Assembly (NCBI RefSeq): GCF_024181385.1
Contig: NZ_CP051305.1
Location: 2,046,001 to 2,110,000, forward strand
Reading direction: 5' to 3'
Source of the DNA: Treponema sp. OMZ 798
GTDB lineage: Bacteria > Spirochaetota > Spirochaetia > Treponematales > Treponemataceae
DNA length: 64,000 bases
The notes below the pieces were generated by a model. That model did not search any database and was not told the DNA's origin. It was given only the letters and a program-made list of their open reading frames with translations. Positions 1 through 6,887 of this stretch are shown here, in pieces (within the stretch, counting starts at the first letter, position 1; every line of letters begins with the position of its first letter). A program made the translations under genes and the position numbers.

Positions 1-667
1 CGCCTTCCAATTGGATAAAAAAGCCCGAATCCCGTTCTTTTATCTTTGAAAAATCATAAAAATTCCAACGGAATAAGAGGGCTGCATCAAAAATATGGTG
101 TTTTTTAAAGTCATATGAATAAAGGGCCTTTGCTCCCAAGGATAAGTGCCCTATTTTGAGTTTTAAAGGAAGCATAAAAAGGGTGTAAAGCCCCGCCCCC
201 ATCGCACAAGCTTCAGGCGAATTCATATTTGCCTCGGCCAAGAGTCCTAAGGACCAGTTAAAAGTTTTTTTATCCCTATCGGCAAGGGAGATTCCCATTG
301 AAGGTTTTTCAGGCGGTTCAGCCGGTTGAACATGGTCAGCCGAAACCTCACTCTCTTTTTCCTTAGAGGCTTTTTTAGGTTCTATTTTTTTGGGTTCCGC
401 CTTTTTAGGTACTTCCTTCCTAGGCGTTTTTATAGGTACAACCCTTTTAGGTTCTTCCTTTTTAAGTTCTTTTTTAGGTTCCGTGTTTTCGGTCTCTTGT
501 TTAGGCTTTTCAAGCTCGGCAGTTTCCGTTTTAGAAAGCTCCGCCTGTGCTTTAGCAGGCTGTCCCAAAGGGACTTTTAGTTTTTGATACACCGCAAGTG
601 TTCCCGCACCTACCAGCCCCAAAAAAATGAGAATCAATACACCTAGCTTCCGATAATTTTTCTCCAT
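1..667 (-). CDS. Membrane-anchored P/K/E-rich protein with barrel-like C-terminal domain (3' end outside window)
   Basis: Translating the minus strand from the ATG at 667 gives an open frame that runs off the window edge. The product starts MEKNYRKLGVLILIFLGLVG, a single N-terminal membrane segment. Then follows a charged linker of about 70 residues with EPKK-type repeats (residues ~35-95), then a glycine- and aromatic-rich stretch (FNWSLGLLAEANMNS, then alternating hydrophobics) that looks like an outer-membrane beta-barrel or opacity-like domain. The TonB-like layout (anchor, Pro/Lys/Glu spacer, C-terminal domain) is noted, but I see no TonB signature. No family is recognised with certainty. 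The start is supported by a consensus promoter whose -10 lies 7 nt upstream. Confidence 0.7.
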   Translation of the reverse strand, partial: MEKNYRKLGVLILIFLGLVGAGTLAVYQKLKVPLGQPAKAQAELSKTETAELEKPKQETENTEPKKELKKEEPKRVVPIKTPRKEVPKKAEPKKIEPKKASKEKESEVSADHVQPAEPPEKPSMGISLADRDKKTFNWSLGLLAEANMNSPEACAMGAGLYTLFMLPLKLKIGHLSLGAKALYSYDFKKHHIFDAALLFRWNFYDFSKIKERDSGFFIQLEG

Positions 668-674
668 AAAGTAT

Positions 675-704
675 ATTATAGCACATAAATGAAAAAATTG
701 TCAA
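675..704 (-). promoter_or_regulatory. Sigma-70-type promoter giving a near-leaderless transcript
   Basis: On the minus strand a TTGACA -35 (699-704) is followed by an 18-nt spacer and a TATAAT -10 (675-680). Only 7 nt separate the -10 from the ATG at 667, so the predicted start of transcription is at or next to the start codon. No Shine-Dalgarno is present. Confidence 0.65.
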
Positions 705-982
705 ATCAAAAATTCGGCATAATTACACATTACCCATTAGAAATTACCAATTAATTAATCGCTTCTACTTCTTCTTTGGAAAGACCCGATATTGTACAAA
801 TTTCGGCAATCGGGTAATTATGCATACGCATCAGCTTTGCCGTTTCAATAGCTTTTTGGTATGTACCGTCAGAAAAGCCTTGTTCAATTCCTTGTTGTAT
901 GCCAATTTTTAGGCTTTCTTCTCTTTGTACTGCAATGTCTGTATCATAATCATATTCGGCTACCAGCATATTGATTACCTCT

Positions 983-1104
983 CTTTTGCAAATATACGGG
1001 TATCTACTGCGTTCCTTCGCAAAAAACAGTCCTCGACGTGCAAAAAGCACGCCTGCGGGTGTTTTTTGTTTGTGCCTTGTATCTACCTCGTCTATTTGCA
1101 AAAG
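983..1104. repeat. 122-bp MITE-like element with terminal inverted repeats
   Basis: The left end begins CTTTTGCAAATATACGGGTA and the right end, read on the other strand, begins CTTTTGCAAATAGACGAGGT. The first 12 bases are identical, and the match continues to about 25 bp with small gaps. Inside is a perfect small hairpin, GTGC-AAAAA-GCAC. The element carries no gene and sits exactly at the break in the Rpn pseudogene. No clear target duplication is visible. Confidence 0.6.
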
Positions 1105-1113
1105 TCATTTTAG

Positions 1114-1169
1114 TACCGCCACGGATGGCGGAGGTTTTAGCGTCACGATGTTTTGAGCTTTGCTCAAAA
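1114..1169. repeat. Two further hairpins adjoining the inverted-repeat element
   Basis: CCGCCA-cgga-TGGCGG is followed by GTTTTGAGC-ttt-GCTCAAAAC. Both are perfect stems. Together with the neighbouring 122-bp element they form one hairpin-rich insertion in the Rpn gene, in the same style as the cassette upstream of the YoeB module. Confidence 0.55.
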
Positions 1170-1530
1170 CTCGAAGTCAAGGAATGTACACGGAAGTATA
1201 TTCCCTGACTGGGCATATTCTCGTTTATAGTGGATTGATGTTCTGCAAGCACAATTATTTTACCATCGACGAGGCAGGAAACATCATTGATTATGTTCAT
1301 ATACATAACATTATCGAGTCTTATATTTTCTACCGGAGACGAAAGCGGAAGGTTCGTACCGTGCAAAGCGTTGTAAAGAGATAAGAAATTTTCTTTCGCT
1401 TTTTTGTCTTCACTGAACAAATCGACAAACACTGAGTCTTTATATCTTCTGTTTGACGTACTCATAACTATGCCCTCTCTTGATTGTATTATACCACAAC
1501 TTCGGCAATTTTGTAAGGGCAGTTTTTTAT

Positions 1531-1650
1531 TTAACCACAACGCCCGCAGAGAGCGCAAAGGAATTTGAGGGTAGCTTTGTTAAGATATTCTTTAATTTTC
1601 TCTTTGCGAAGTTGAGCGAAGCTCAACGCTTTGCGGCCTTGGCGTTTTTT
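1531..1650. repeat. Imperfect inverted-repeat intergenic element
   Basis: The gap between the Rpn pseudogene and the next gene starts with AACGCC...GCGCAAAG (1539-1560) and ends with its approximate complement CTTTGCGGCCTTGGCGTT (1629-1646). A perfect internal hairpin GTTGAGC-GAA-GCTCAAC lies at 1611-1627. The GCGCAAAG/CTTTGCG ends resemble widespread spirochaetal intergenic repeats. No gene is seen in it. Confidence 0.45.
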
Positions 1651-1668
1651 TTAATTTAACCCCTTAGT

Positions 1669-2292
1669 CTATTCATCCTTCATGCTTTTTTCAATTTGTT
1701 TTACATAGTCTTCGCCCCAGTAATCGCAGAGGATTGCGTAGGCTTCGGCTTGGAGGGAGGGGATAACACGTTCCAGATGGCGGATGTTCATGCGGGCGTG
1801 ATTACGGCATAGACCTTCCAAAGCAGTAATTAACTCAGCGGAACGAGGAATGTTTAGGGGGTGTTCTTCAAGATAAGAAAAAATCACGGTAAAAACGGAA
1901 GCGGCGGTACAGGCTTTTTCCCAGCGGTCGAGGCTTGATATTTCGGTACTGGATGTAATGCCGGTACCGATATGATAAGTATATACCGTATCTTCAATAC
2001 CGCAATAAGAGCGGGCATACAGCAAAATAAAAAAATAGATGAGGAATGTTTCGGTCATCGTGCAAAAGGTATGGGGAATATCGGCAAAGGCGGATTTTAC
2101 TATAGATGAGCGGAAAAGCTTTGTACATAAAAGGCCGGAATGATTCTTATCAAGCAAAAAAGAAGAAAGTTTCCTAAACATTATTACGAGCAGCGCGGCT
2201 GCCAATATTGCGGCTATGATGAGCGCCGCAGCTCCCTTAACTGTGAAGGCTTTTGCCTTCTTCTTGTTTTTGTTTGTTTTAAACTTTGTCAT
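1669..2292 (-). CDS. Truncated glycosyltransferase (GT2-like C-terminus) with an unrelated membrane N-terminus
   Basis: The 207-residue product has a basic N-terminus and one strong membrane segment (AALIIAAILAAALLVIMF, residues ~21-39). From about residue 57 the sequence (KLFRSSIVKSAF, ARSYCGIEDTVYTYHIGTGI, then a helical tail ending DYWGEDYVKQIE) resembles the C-terminal third of treponemal family 2 glycosyltransferases. The nucleotide-binding and DXD part of such enzymes is absent, so it should not be catalytic. It has its own promoter (TTGATA-17-TACACT) and a good SD (GGAGGAA). It may be a remnant or an N-terminal replacement. The GT2 relation is a judgement from pattern only. Confidence 0.45.
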   Translation of the reverse strand: MTKFKTNKNKKKAKAFTVKGAAALIIAAILAAALLVIMFRKLSSFLLDKNHSGLLCTKLFRSSIVKSAFADIPHTFCTMTETFLIYFFILLYARSYCGIEDTVYTYHIGTGITSSTEISSLDRWEKACTAASVFTVIFSYLEEHPLNIPRSAELITALEGLCRNHARMNIRHLERVIPSLQAEAYAILCDYWGEDYVKQIEKSMKDE

Positions 2293-2451
2293 AAGTTCCT
2301 CCTGCCAAAGTTAATTTTTAATTTAACTGCCGGCGGGGTATTTGTCTTTCATTACGGTATAGTGTAACACGTTTCCACACAAATATCAACCGTTTGAATG
2401 GTTCAAAACCAATTTAAAATAACCGATAACACAAGGGCCGAATGAACTGTC

Positions 2452-2474
2452 GGCTGTCCCCAAATGGGGCAGCC
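2452..2474. repeat. GC-rich hairpin in intergenic DNA
   Basis: GGCTG-t-CCCC-aaat-GGGG-CAGCC forms a strong stem with one bulged T and is followed on the plus strand by TTTT. It could stop plus-strand transcription, or it could be a small repeat. No plus-strand gene ends here. It lies just beyond the antitoxin gene, inside a 43-codon minus-strand frame that starts within the antitoxin stop region. Confidence 0.35.
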
Positions 2475-2513
2475 TTTTAATTCGGTAAATAAATTCATCT
2501 ATAGATATTTTTT

Positions 2514-2774
2514 TCATTCGCCCGCCTCGATAAGCTCATGTTCTACCCATTTTCCGGCGTTCAGAGCTTCAATTCCGCGGCGTAAGTGAGCCATGTTACT
2601 TTCACTGTAGAATGGATCTGTTGATATTTCAAACGGTATTTTTTGTTTCCTAACCGCCGCTTTTGCAAACACGCAAAATGCTGTTGTCATTGTCATTCCA
2701 ATATCGGAACAAAAAGCTTCAAACTGGTTTTTTAAGTCCTCATCTATGCGGATATTTATGTTTGTCTGTGCCAT
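2514..2774 (-). CDS. RelB/DinJ-family antitoxin, no intact toxin partner
   Basis: The 86-residue protein starts MAQTNINIRIDEDLKNQFEA and continues DIGMTMTTAFCVFAKAAVRKQKIPFEI, the ribbon-helix-helix DNA-binding pattern of RelB/DinJ antitoxins. The start is the ATG at 2774, behind AAAGGAG and a consensus promoter, rather than the longer upstream frame. The DinJ-type toxin gene normally follows directly. Here the next frame (ATG at 2517, overlapping the stop) has only 43 codons, crosses a GC-rich hairpin and has no RelE/YafQ/YoeB residues. The toxin appears lost or replaced. The second RelB-like gene in this window (53749-54006) shares the IPFEI...FYSE core. Confidence 0.85.
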   Translation of the reverse strand: MAQTNINIRIDEDLKNQFEAFCSDIGMTMTTAFCVFAKAAVRKQKIPFEISTDPFYSESNMAHLRRGIEALNAGKWVEHELIEAGE

Positions 2775-2795
2775 AGTAGTAACTCCTTTTTGTAT

Positions 2796-2824
2796 ATTAT
2801 AAATAAATATATTGGCAATGTCAA
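2796..2824 (-). promoter_or_regulatory. Promoter of the antitoxin gene
   Basis: TTGACA (2819-2824), a 17-nt spacer and TATAAT (2796-2801) on the minus strand form a perfect sigma-70 consensus, with the AAAGGAG SD just downstream. Confidence 0.7.
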
Positions 2825-2857
2825 CTTTTTCGATTCGACATGTCATTGCATTTCCTC

Positions 2858-2906
2858 TGTCAATGTAAAATTTTATATTGACATCAAATATACAAGCATA
2901 TATAAT
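2858..2906 (+). promoter_or_regulatory. 26-bp near-palindrome overlapping a perfect plus-strand promoter aimed at the 3' end of radA
   Basis: Positions 2858-2883 read the same on both strands except for one base pair (TGTCAAT at one end, ATTGACA at the other). Its right end supplies a TTGACA -35 (2878-2883), followed after 17 nt by TATAAT (2901-2906). This is a perfect consensus firing toward radA's 3' end, antisense to that gene. Downstream there is only a 23-codon frame (ATG at 2908) and no gene. The palindrome could be an operator for the adjacent antitoxin; that part is inference. Confidence 0.5.
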
Positions 2907-2998
2907 TATGGATACAACCCAATTACAATACCAAATCATGAACCAATCAACAAAATCTAAAGAAACAAGATTAAGATAAATTTTGTTCACGCACAAAT

Positions 2999-4384
2999 TT
3001 ACCCAAACACCTTTTTGATAGCCGAGCTTAAATCTTCTGCCTTAAAAAGCTGTGAGGTATTTATATCTCCTGTCTCGGAATCGGAAGGAGGCGGCGACAC
3101 TACCTTTGTAAAGCCCATGCTTTGGGCGGTTTTGATTCTTTGCTTTAATTTTTTCACGCTTCGGATTTCTCCTGCGAGGCTGAGCTCGCCTATATAAGCC
3201 CCTTCTTTTTGTGCAGGAATATTCGCTCTCGCGGAATAAAGAGCCAAGGCTATGGCAAGGTCTGCGGCAGGTTCTTTAAGCCTTATGCCGCCTGCAACAT
3301 TTACGTAAATATCCTGATCCGAAAATTGCAGGCCTATTCTTTTTTCCAAAACGGCAGCGATGCGGCTGACTCGGGCAGAATCTATTTTGTCGGAAAAAAC
3401 TCTTGTAACCGCACCCTTGGCAGGAACCGTAAGGGCCTGTATTTCTACCATAAAAACGCGGCTTCCCTCGCAGACGGGAACGGCAGCGGAACCCGCAGGC
3501 AGAGCCCCGGTCCGATTGGTAATAAATAATGAAGAGGGGTCATCTATGGCTTTTAACCCGCTTTCATCCATCGAGAAAATTCCAAGCTCATCTACTGAAC
3601 CGAAACGGTTTTTTAATGCACGCAAAAAGCGTACATCGTCTTCAGTTCTTTCAAAAGAAATAACGGTATCGACTAAGTGTTCAAGCACCTTGGGGCCCGC
3701 TATGTTTCCGTCCTTGGTTACATGGGCAGTTAAAAACAAAACGCTGTCTCTCTCCTTAACCCAAGACACAAGCTCGTGAGCGCATAGCTTTAACTGATTG
3801 ACCGTACCGGGAACAGCTCCTGCATCTGCGGAGTACATGGTTTGAATTGAATCGATTATAACAAAAACGGGATTTACCTTGTTTAAAACCCTCTCTACAT
3901 CTTCCAACCTGCAAGTGCATAAAAGTTCAATATTTTTTAAAGGAAGATTCAGCCTGTCGGCACGGGAACGGATTTGCCCGCCCGACTCTTCTCCCGAAAC
4001 ATAGAGCACTTTTTTTACGGAGCCCGAAGAAGAGGCCGAAGCGGCTTGTAAGAGCAGTGTCGATTTTCCTATGCCCGGCTCTCCTCCGATCAAAATTGCC
4101 GAACGCTTTACGGCTCCTCCGCCCAGCACCCTGTCAAATTCCGCAATCCCCGTCGAAATGCGGACTGCATCATTAGCCTCAATAGCATCGAGAGGAACGG
4201 AGTGAGCTTCCTTTACAAATTTTTCTGCAAGATTCCTTTCGGCTGCGGAATAATTTTCATTGATTGTAACTTCTTCAAATGTATTCCACTCGCCGCATTC
4301 GGGACAGCGCCCCAGCCATTTGGCTTGAGTATAACCGCAATTAGAACAGCGGTGTGCAAGGTTTCCTGTTTTCTTTTTTGCCAT
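2999..4384 (-). CDS. radA: DNA repair protein RadA (Sms)
   Basis: The 461 residues have the full RadA plan. There is an N-terminal zinc finger (CSNCGY...CPECGEW), a RecA-like ATPase with Walker A GGEPGIGKST (residues ~101-110) and a Walker B region FVIIDSIQTM. The RadA-specific KNRFGSVDELG motif follows, and then a C-terminal Lon-protease-like domain. RadA drives branch migration during recombinational repair in the cytoplasm. Length is normal for the family. The gene lies 20 bp downstream of mrp on the same strand and has its own weak SD (AGGAA), so co-transcription with mrp is likely. Confidence 0.96.
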   Translation of the reverse strand: MAKKKTGNLAHRCSNCGYTQAKWLGRCPECGEWNTFEEVTINENYSAAERNLAEKFVKEAHSVPLDAIEANDAVRISTGIAEFDRVLGGGAVKRSAILIGGEPGIGKSTLLLQAASASSSGSVKKVLYVSGEESGGQIRSRADRLNLPLKNIELLCTCRLEDVERVLNKVNPVFVIIDSIQTMYSADAGAVPGTVNQLKLCAHELVSWVKERDSVLFLTAHVTKDGNIAGPKVLEHLVDTVISFERTEDDVRFLRALKNRFGSVDELGIFSMDESGLKAIDDPSSLFITNRTGALPAGSAAVPVCEGSRVFMVEIQALTVPAKGAVTRVFSDKIDSARVSRIAAVLEKRIGLQFSDQDIYVNVAGGIRLKEPAADLAIALALYSARANIPAQKEGAYIGELSLAGEIRSVKKLKQRIKTAQSMGFTKVVSPPPSDSETGDINTSQLFKAEDLSSAIKKVFG

Positions 4385-4404
4385 AAAGTTTCCTATTTTT
4401 TAAA

Positions 4405-5235
4405 TTAAAGTTTTGCAATACATTCAACAATAGGGTCAAACCATGGCGCATCGATGTTTTCTATTTCACCCTTATCACACGCCCTTGCAATTTCAGGATC
4501 AATAGGAAGTTTTGCAAGTACCGGAATGCCGTATTCTAAGGCTATTTCATCAATACCGCTTTCCCCAAAAATATGATAATTTTTTCCGTTATCCGGACAG
4601 GTAAAATATGAAAAATTTTCAACCAAACCGATTATGGGTATATTCATTTTTTTTGCCATATTGACGGCCTTGGTAACTATCATTGAAACAAGTTCTTGCG
4701 GAGAAGTTGCTACAATAATACCGTCGATAGGTATGGATTGGAAAACAGTGAGAGGCACATCACCGGTTCCGGGAGGCATATCGATAAACATAAAATCTAT
4801 ATCCTTCCAAATAACATCTGTCCAAAATTGTTTTACCGTGCCGGCAATTACGGGTCCTCTCCATATAACAGGATCCGTTTCATTTTGGAGAAGTAAATTA
4901 ACCGACATAATATCAATTCCGGTTTTAGTCTTTGCAGGAAAAATACCGGAGTCATTTCCTACAACAGTTCCCGATATACCGAAAGCTTTAGGAATAGATG
5001 GTCCCGTAATATCAGCATCAAGGACAGCACATTGATAACCTTTTTTTTGAGCGCGTACTGCGGATAAAGAAGTAATAAGAGATTTCCCAACTCCGCCCTT
5101 ACCGCTTACAACTGCAATAATTTTTTTAATACTGCTAAATTTATTCGGACATTCAATAAAACTGCTTGGCGCAGAAGTTCTTTCATTACAGGTTAAATTA
5201 CAACTTTCACATTCATGATCACAAGTTTGACTCAT
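4405..5235 (-). CDS. mrp: Mrp/NBP35-family iron-sulfur carrier ATPase
   Basis: This is a P-loop protein with the deviant Walker A SGKGGVGKS (residues ~45-53), the family motifs DADITGPSIP and FIDMPPGTGD, and an N-terminal cysteine cluster (CDHECESCNLTC). Mrp/ApbC proteins bind and pass on Fe-S clusters. The usual C-terminal CxxC is here CPDN, with a single cysteine; the N-terminal cluster may take over the ligand role. I take the ATG at 5235, behind GGAGGG, rather than the TTG at 5247. The ATGA overlap with the upstream AAA/PD-(D/E)XK gene indicates translational coupling. Confidence 0.92.
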   Translation of the reverse strand: MSQTCDHECESCNLTCNERTSAPSSFIECPNKFSSIKKIIAVVSGKGGVGKSLITSLSAVRAQKKGYQCAVLDADITGPSIPKAFGISGTVVGNDSGIFPAKTKTGIDIMSVNLLLQNETDPVIWRGPVIAGTVKQFWTDVIWKDIDFMFIDMPPGTGDVPLTVFQSIPIDGIIVATSPQELVSMIVTKAVNMAKKMNIPIIGLVENFSYFTCPDNGKNYHIFGESGIDEIALEYGIPVLAKLPIDPEIARACDKGEIENIDAPWFDPIVECIAKL

Positions 5236-6833
5236 ATTACCCTCCAATCTTTGATAGTTCTTTTTTCTTCGTCAAAGCTTGCACCAATAAGAATAATTTG
5301 TTTACCGCTTCCCGAATACTTATTCTCATAGTTTTTCTCTTTGATTTGCTTAAGAGCGTTTTCTTCGTTTGCATTTGATGTAAGTTTAAACTCAAAGATA
5401 TAAACCTTGTCTTTTAATTCTACAATACAATCAGCCCTTCCCGTTGCACAATATACTTCCGTGTGTACAAACTGATTCATCAAAGCGAATATAAGATAGA
5501 CAGCTGTCTGATAGTTTTGCTCACGCAGGGCTAAATCTTTTTCGGTTAAGTTATCATAAGGAATTCCCGATATTATGCCCTTCATCTTTTCCATAAATAA
5601 ATCTACATTCCCTTCTCTTACAGCCTTGGTAAATTCCATAACGGAAAAACCTGTCTTATCGTAAGTGATCGAAGTATAGGCAGGAAGTAAATTATGTAAA
5701 AAGCCGTAGCGCACCTCATCATTGGGGAAGCCTAAGCGGTAAAGTTCAAATTCCTTATCATAATCTTTAATCGTAAGATATCCCGATTGAAACAAGATCG
5801 GTAAGGGGTTTACGGCCTCCGCCCTATAGGTCTCCAAACCTGCCTCATTCATTTTTACGTTTCCGTCGAGGTCGGGAATATTGTAATAAGCCCTTTTTAA
5901 GTAGTCCACCAAAAAAGTCGGAGTGCCTGTTGCAAACCAATAGTCTCTCATTCTTCCGTCGGCACAAACATTTAACAAGCTAAAAGGATTGTACATATTT
6001 TTTCCGTTCTCGGAAAATTTATAACCGTCATATCTTTGCTTTAAATTTATAAGAGCTTCTTCATAGCTTATGTCATTTTTTTCTGCAAGAGATTTAATTT
6101 CAGGTTCAAACCCGGCTTCAAGTTCTTCTTGCGAAATACCGCAGATTGCCGAATAATCGGACAATAGGCTTAAATCCCTCAAATTGTTTAAATCGCTGAA
6201 TATGCTGACCTTACTGAATTTTGTAACTCCCGTTAAAAAAGCAAAACGGAGATACTGATCTGCACTTTTGATAACTCCGAAAAAGCCTTTAAGGATTGTA
6301 CGGTAGGTTTCGTTTAGGGCTTCATCCTTCCACATGGTTTGAAGCAAGGGTTTATCGTATTCATCGATTAACACAACTACCTGTTTACCTGTTTTTTCGT
6401 AGGCTCGGCGGATAAGACCGGCAAAACGGCTTGAAAAGGAGGTCTCCGCAGTTTCGGTTCCATATTCTTTTTCCCATAAAGAAAGATGAGTGTTTAAAAT
6501 GGTTTCAAGGCTTTTGATATCCATATAGCTTTCGGCGTTAAAATCCAAGTAGAATACGGGATATTTCTGCCAAATCTCTCTTTTGTCCTTTTCGGTTTCT
6601 TCCAGTTTCTCAATCGCTAAACCCTTAAAAAGCTCTTTTTGACCGAGAAAATAAGCCTTAAATGTTGAAAGCAAAAGGCTCTTCCCAAAGCGGCGCGGGC
6701 GGCTTAAAAAGTGAACTTTACTGCTGTCAACCAGCTTCCAAATAAATTCGGTTTTATCGATATAGATAAAATCTTTTAAACGTAAATCTTCAAAACTTTG
6801 AACACCTATGGGCATCTTTCGTATCGTACTCAT
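5232..6833 (-). CDS. AAA-ATPase-like / PD-(D/E)XK nuclease family protein, copy 1
   Basis: The 533-residue protein belongs to the AAA-ATPase-like plus C-terminal PD-(D/E)XK family (PF09820/PF08011 type), which is multiplied in host-associated bacteria. Visible are the conserved start RKMPIGVQSFEDLR, the P-loop-like SRPRRFGKSLLLS (residues ~44-56), a Walker B-like VVVLIDEYDKPLL, and at the C-terminus the nuclease core GRADCIVELKDKVYIFEFK (Asp then ExK). The cellular role is unknown; defence or regulatory roles are guesses. The promoter is leaderless and mrp overlaps its stop by ATGA. Copies 2 (22731-24332) and 3 (45891-47510) are highly similar throughout. Confidence 0.88.
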   Translation of the reverse strand: MSTIRKMPIGVQSFEDLRLKDFIYIDKTEFIWKLVDSSKVHFLSRPRRFGKSLLLSTFKAYFLGQKELFKGLAIEKLEETEKDKREIWQKYPVFYLDFNAESYMDIKSLETILNTHLSLWEKEYGTETAETSFSSRFAGLIRRAYEKTGKQVVVLIDEYDKPLLQTMWKDEALNETYRTILKGFFGVIKSADQYLRFAFLTGVTKFSKVSIFSDLNNLRDLSLLSDYSAICGISQEELEAGFEPEIKSLAEKNDISYEEALINLKQRYDGYKFSENGKNMYNPFSLLNVCADGRMRDYWFATGTPTFLVDYLKRAYYNIPDLDGNVKMNEAGLETYRAEAVNPLPILFQSGYLTIKDYDKEFELYRLGFPNDEVRYGFLHNLLPAYTSITYDKTGFSVMEFTKAVREGNVDLFMEKMKGIISGIPYDNLTEKDLALREQNYQTAVYLIFALMNQFVHTEVYCATGRADCIVELKDKVYIFEFKLTSNANEENALKQIKEKNYENKYSGSGKQIILIGASFDEEKRTIKDWRVI

Positions 6834-6839
6834 AGTTAG

Positions 6840-6868
6840 ATTATATCAGAAAAAAAAGAAATTTACAA
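6840..6868 (-). promoter_or_regulatory. Promoter of AAA/PD-(D/E)XK copy 1, predicted leaderless
   Basis: TTGTAA (6863-6868), a 17-nt spacer and TATAAT (6840-6845) on the minus strand. Six bases (CTAACT) separate the -10 from the ATG at 6833, which places +1 on the A of the ATG. There is no SD. Confidence 0.65.
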
Positions 6869-6887
6869 CATAAGCAAAGTTTAAAAT

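Larger units (their letters stand above)
751..1465 (-). pseudogene. Rpn/PD-(D/E)XK family transposase-like nuclease, disrupted
   Basis: The N-terminal part, from the ATG at 1465 (SD GAGAGGG), reads MSTSNRRYKDSVFVDLFSED and continues to about NENMPSQ. It matches the start of Rpn-family (recombination-promoting nuclease/putative transposase) proteins common in treponemes. The C-terminal part (INMLVAEYDYDTDIAVQREE and an IGIQQGIEQGFSDGTYQKA tail) lies in another frame ending at 751. The central ~150 residues that full-length members have are missing. In their place are ~200 bp of hairpin-rich DNA, including a 122-bp inverted-repeat element. The gene therefore cannot make an intact enzyme. The family assignment is from recalled family features and is fairly secure; the break is seen directly. 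Confidence 0.75.

Noticed and set aside
326..587. Plus-strand frames rich in Phe/Arg near the left end
   Set aside because: They are the reverse side of the Pro/Lys/Glu-rich minus-strand gene; the minus frame has a promoter, a membrane anchor and a sensible domain order.
2515..2517. The 43-codon frame starting at 2517 as the missing toxin of the RelB/DinJ-like gene
   Set aside because: The peptide MKKISIDEFIYRIKRLPHLG... has no RelE, YafQ or YoeB residues and runs through a GC-rich hairpin.
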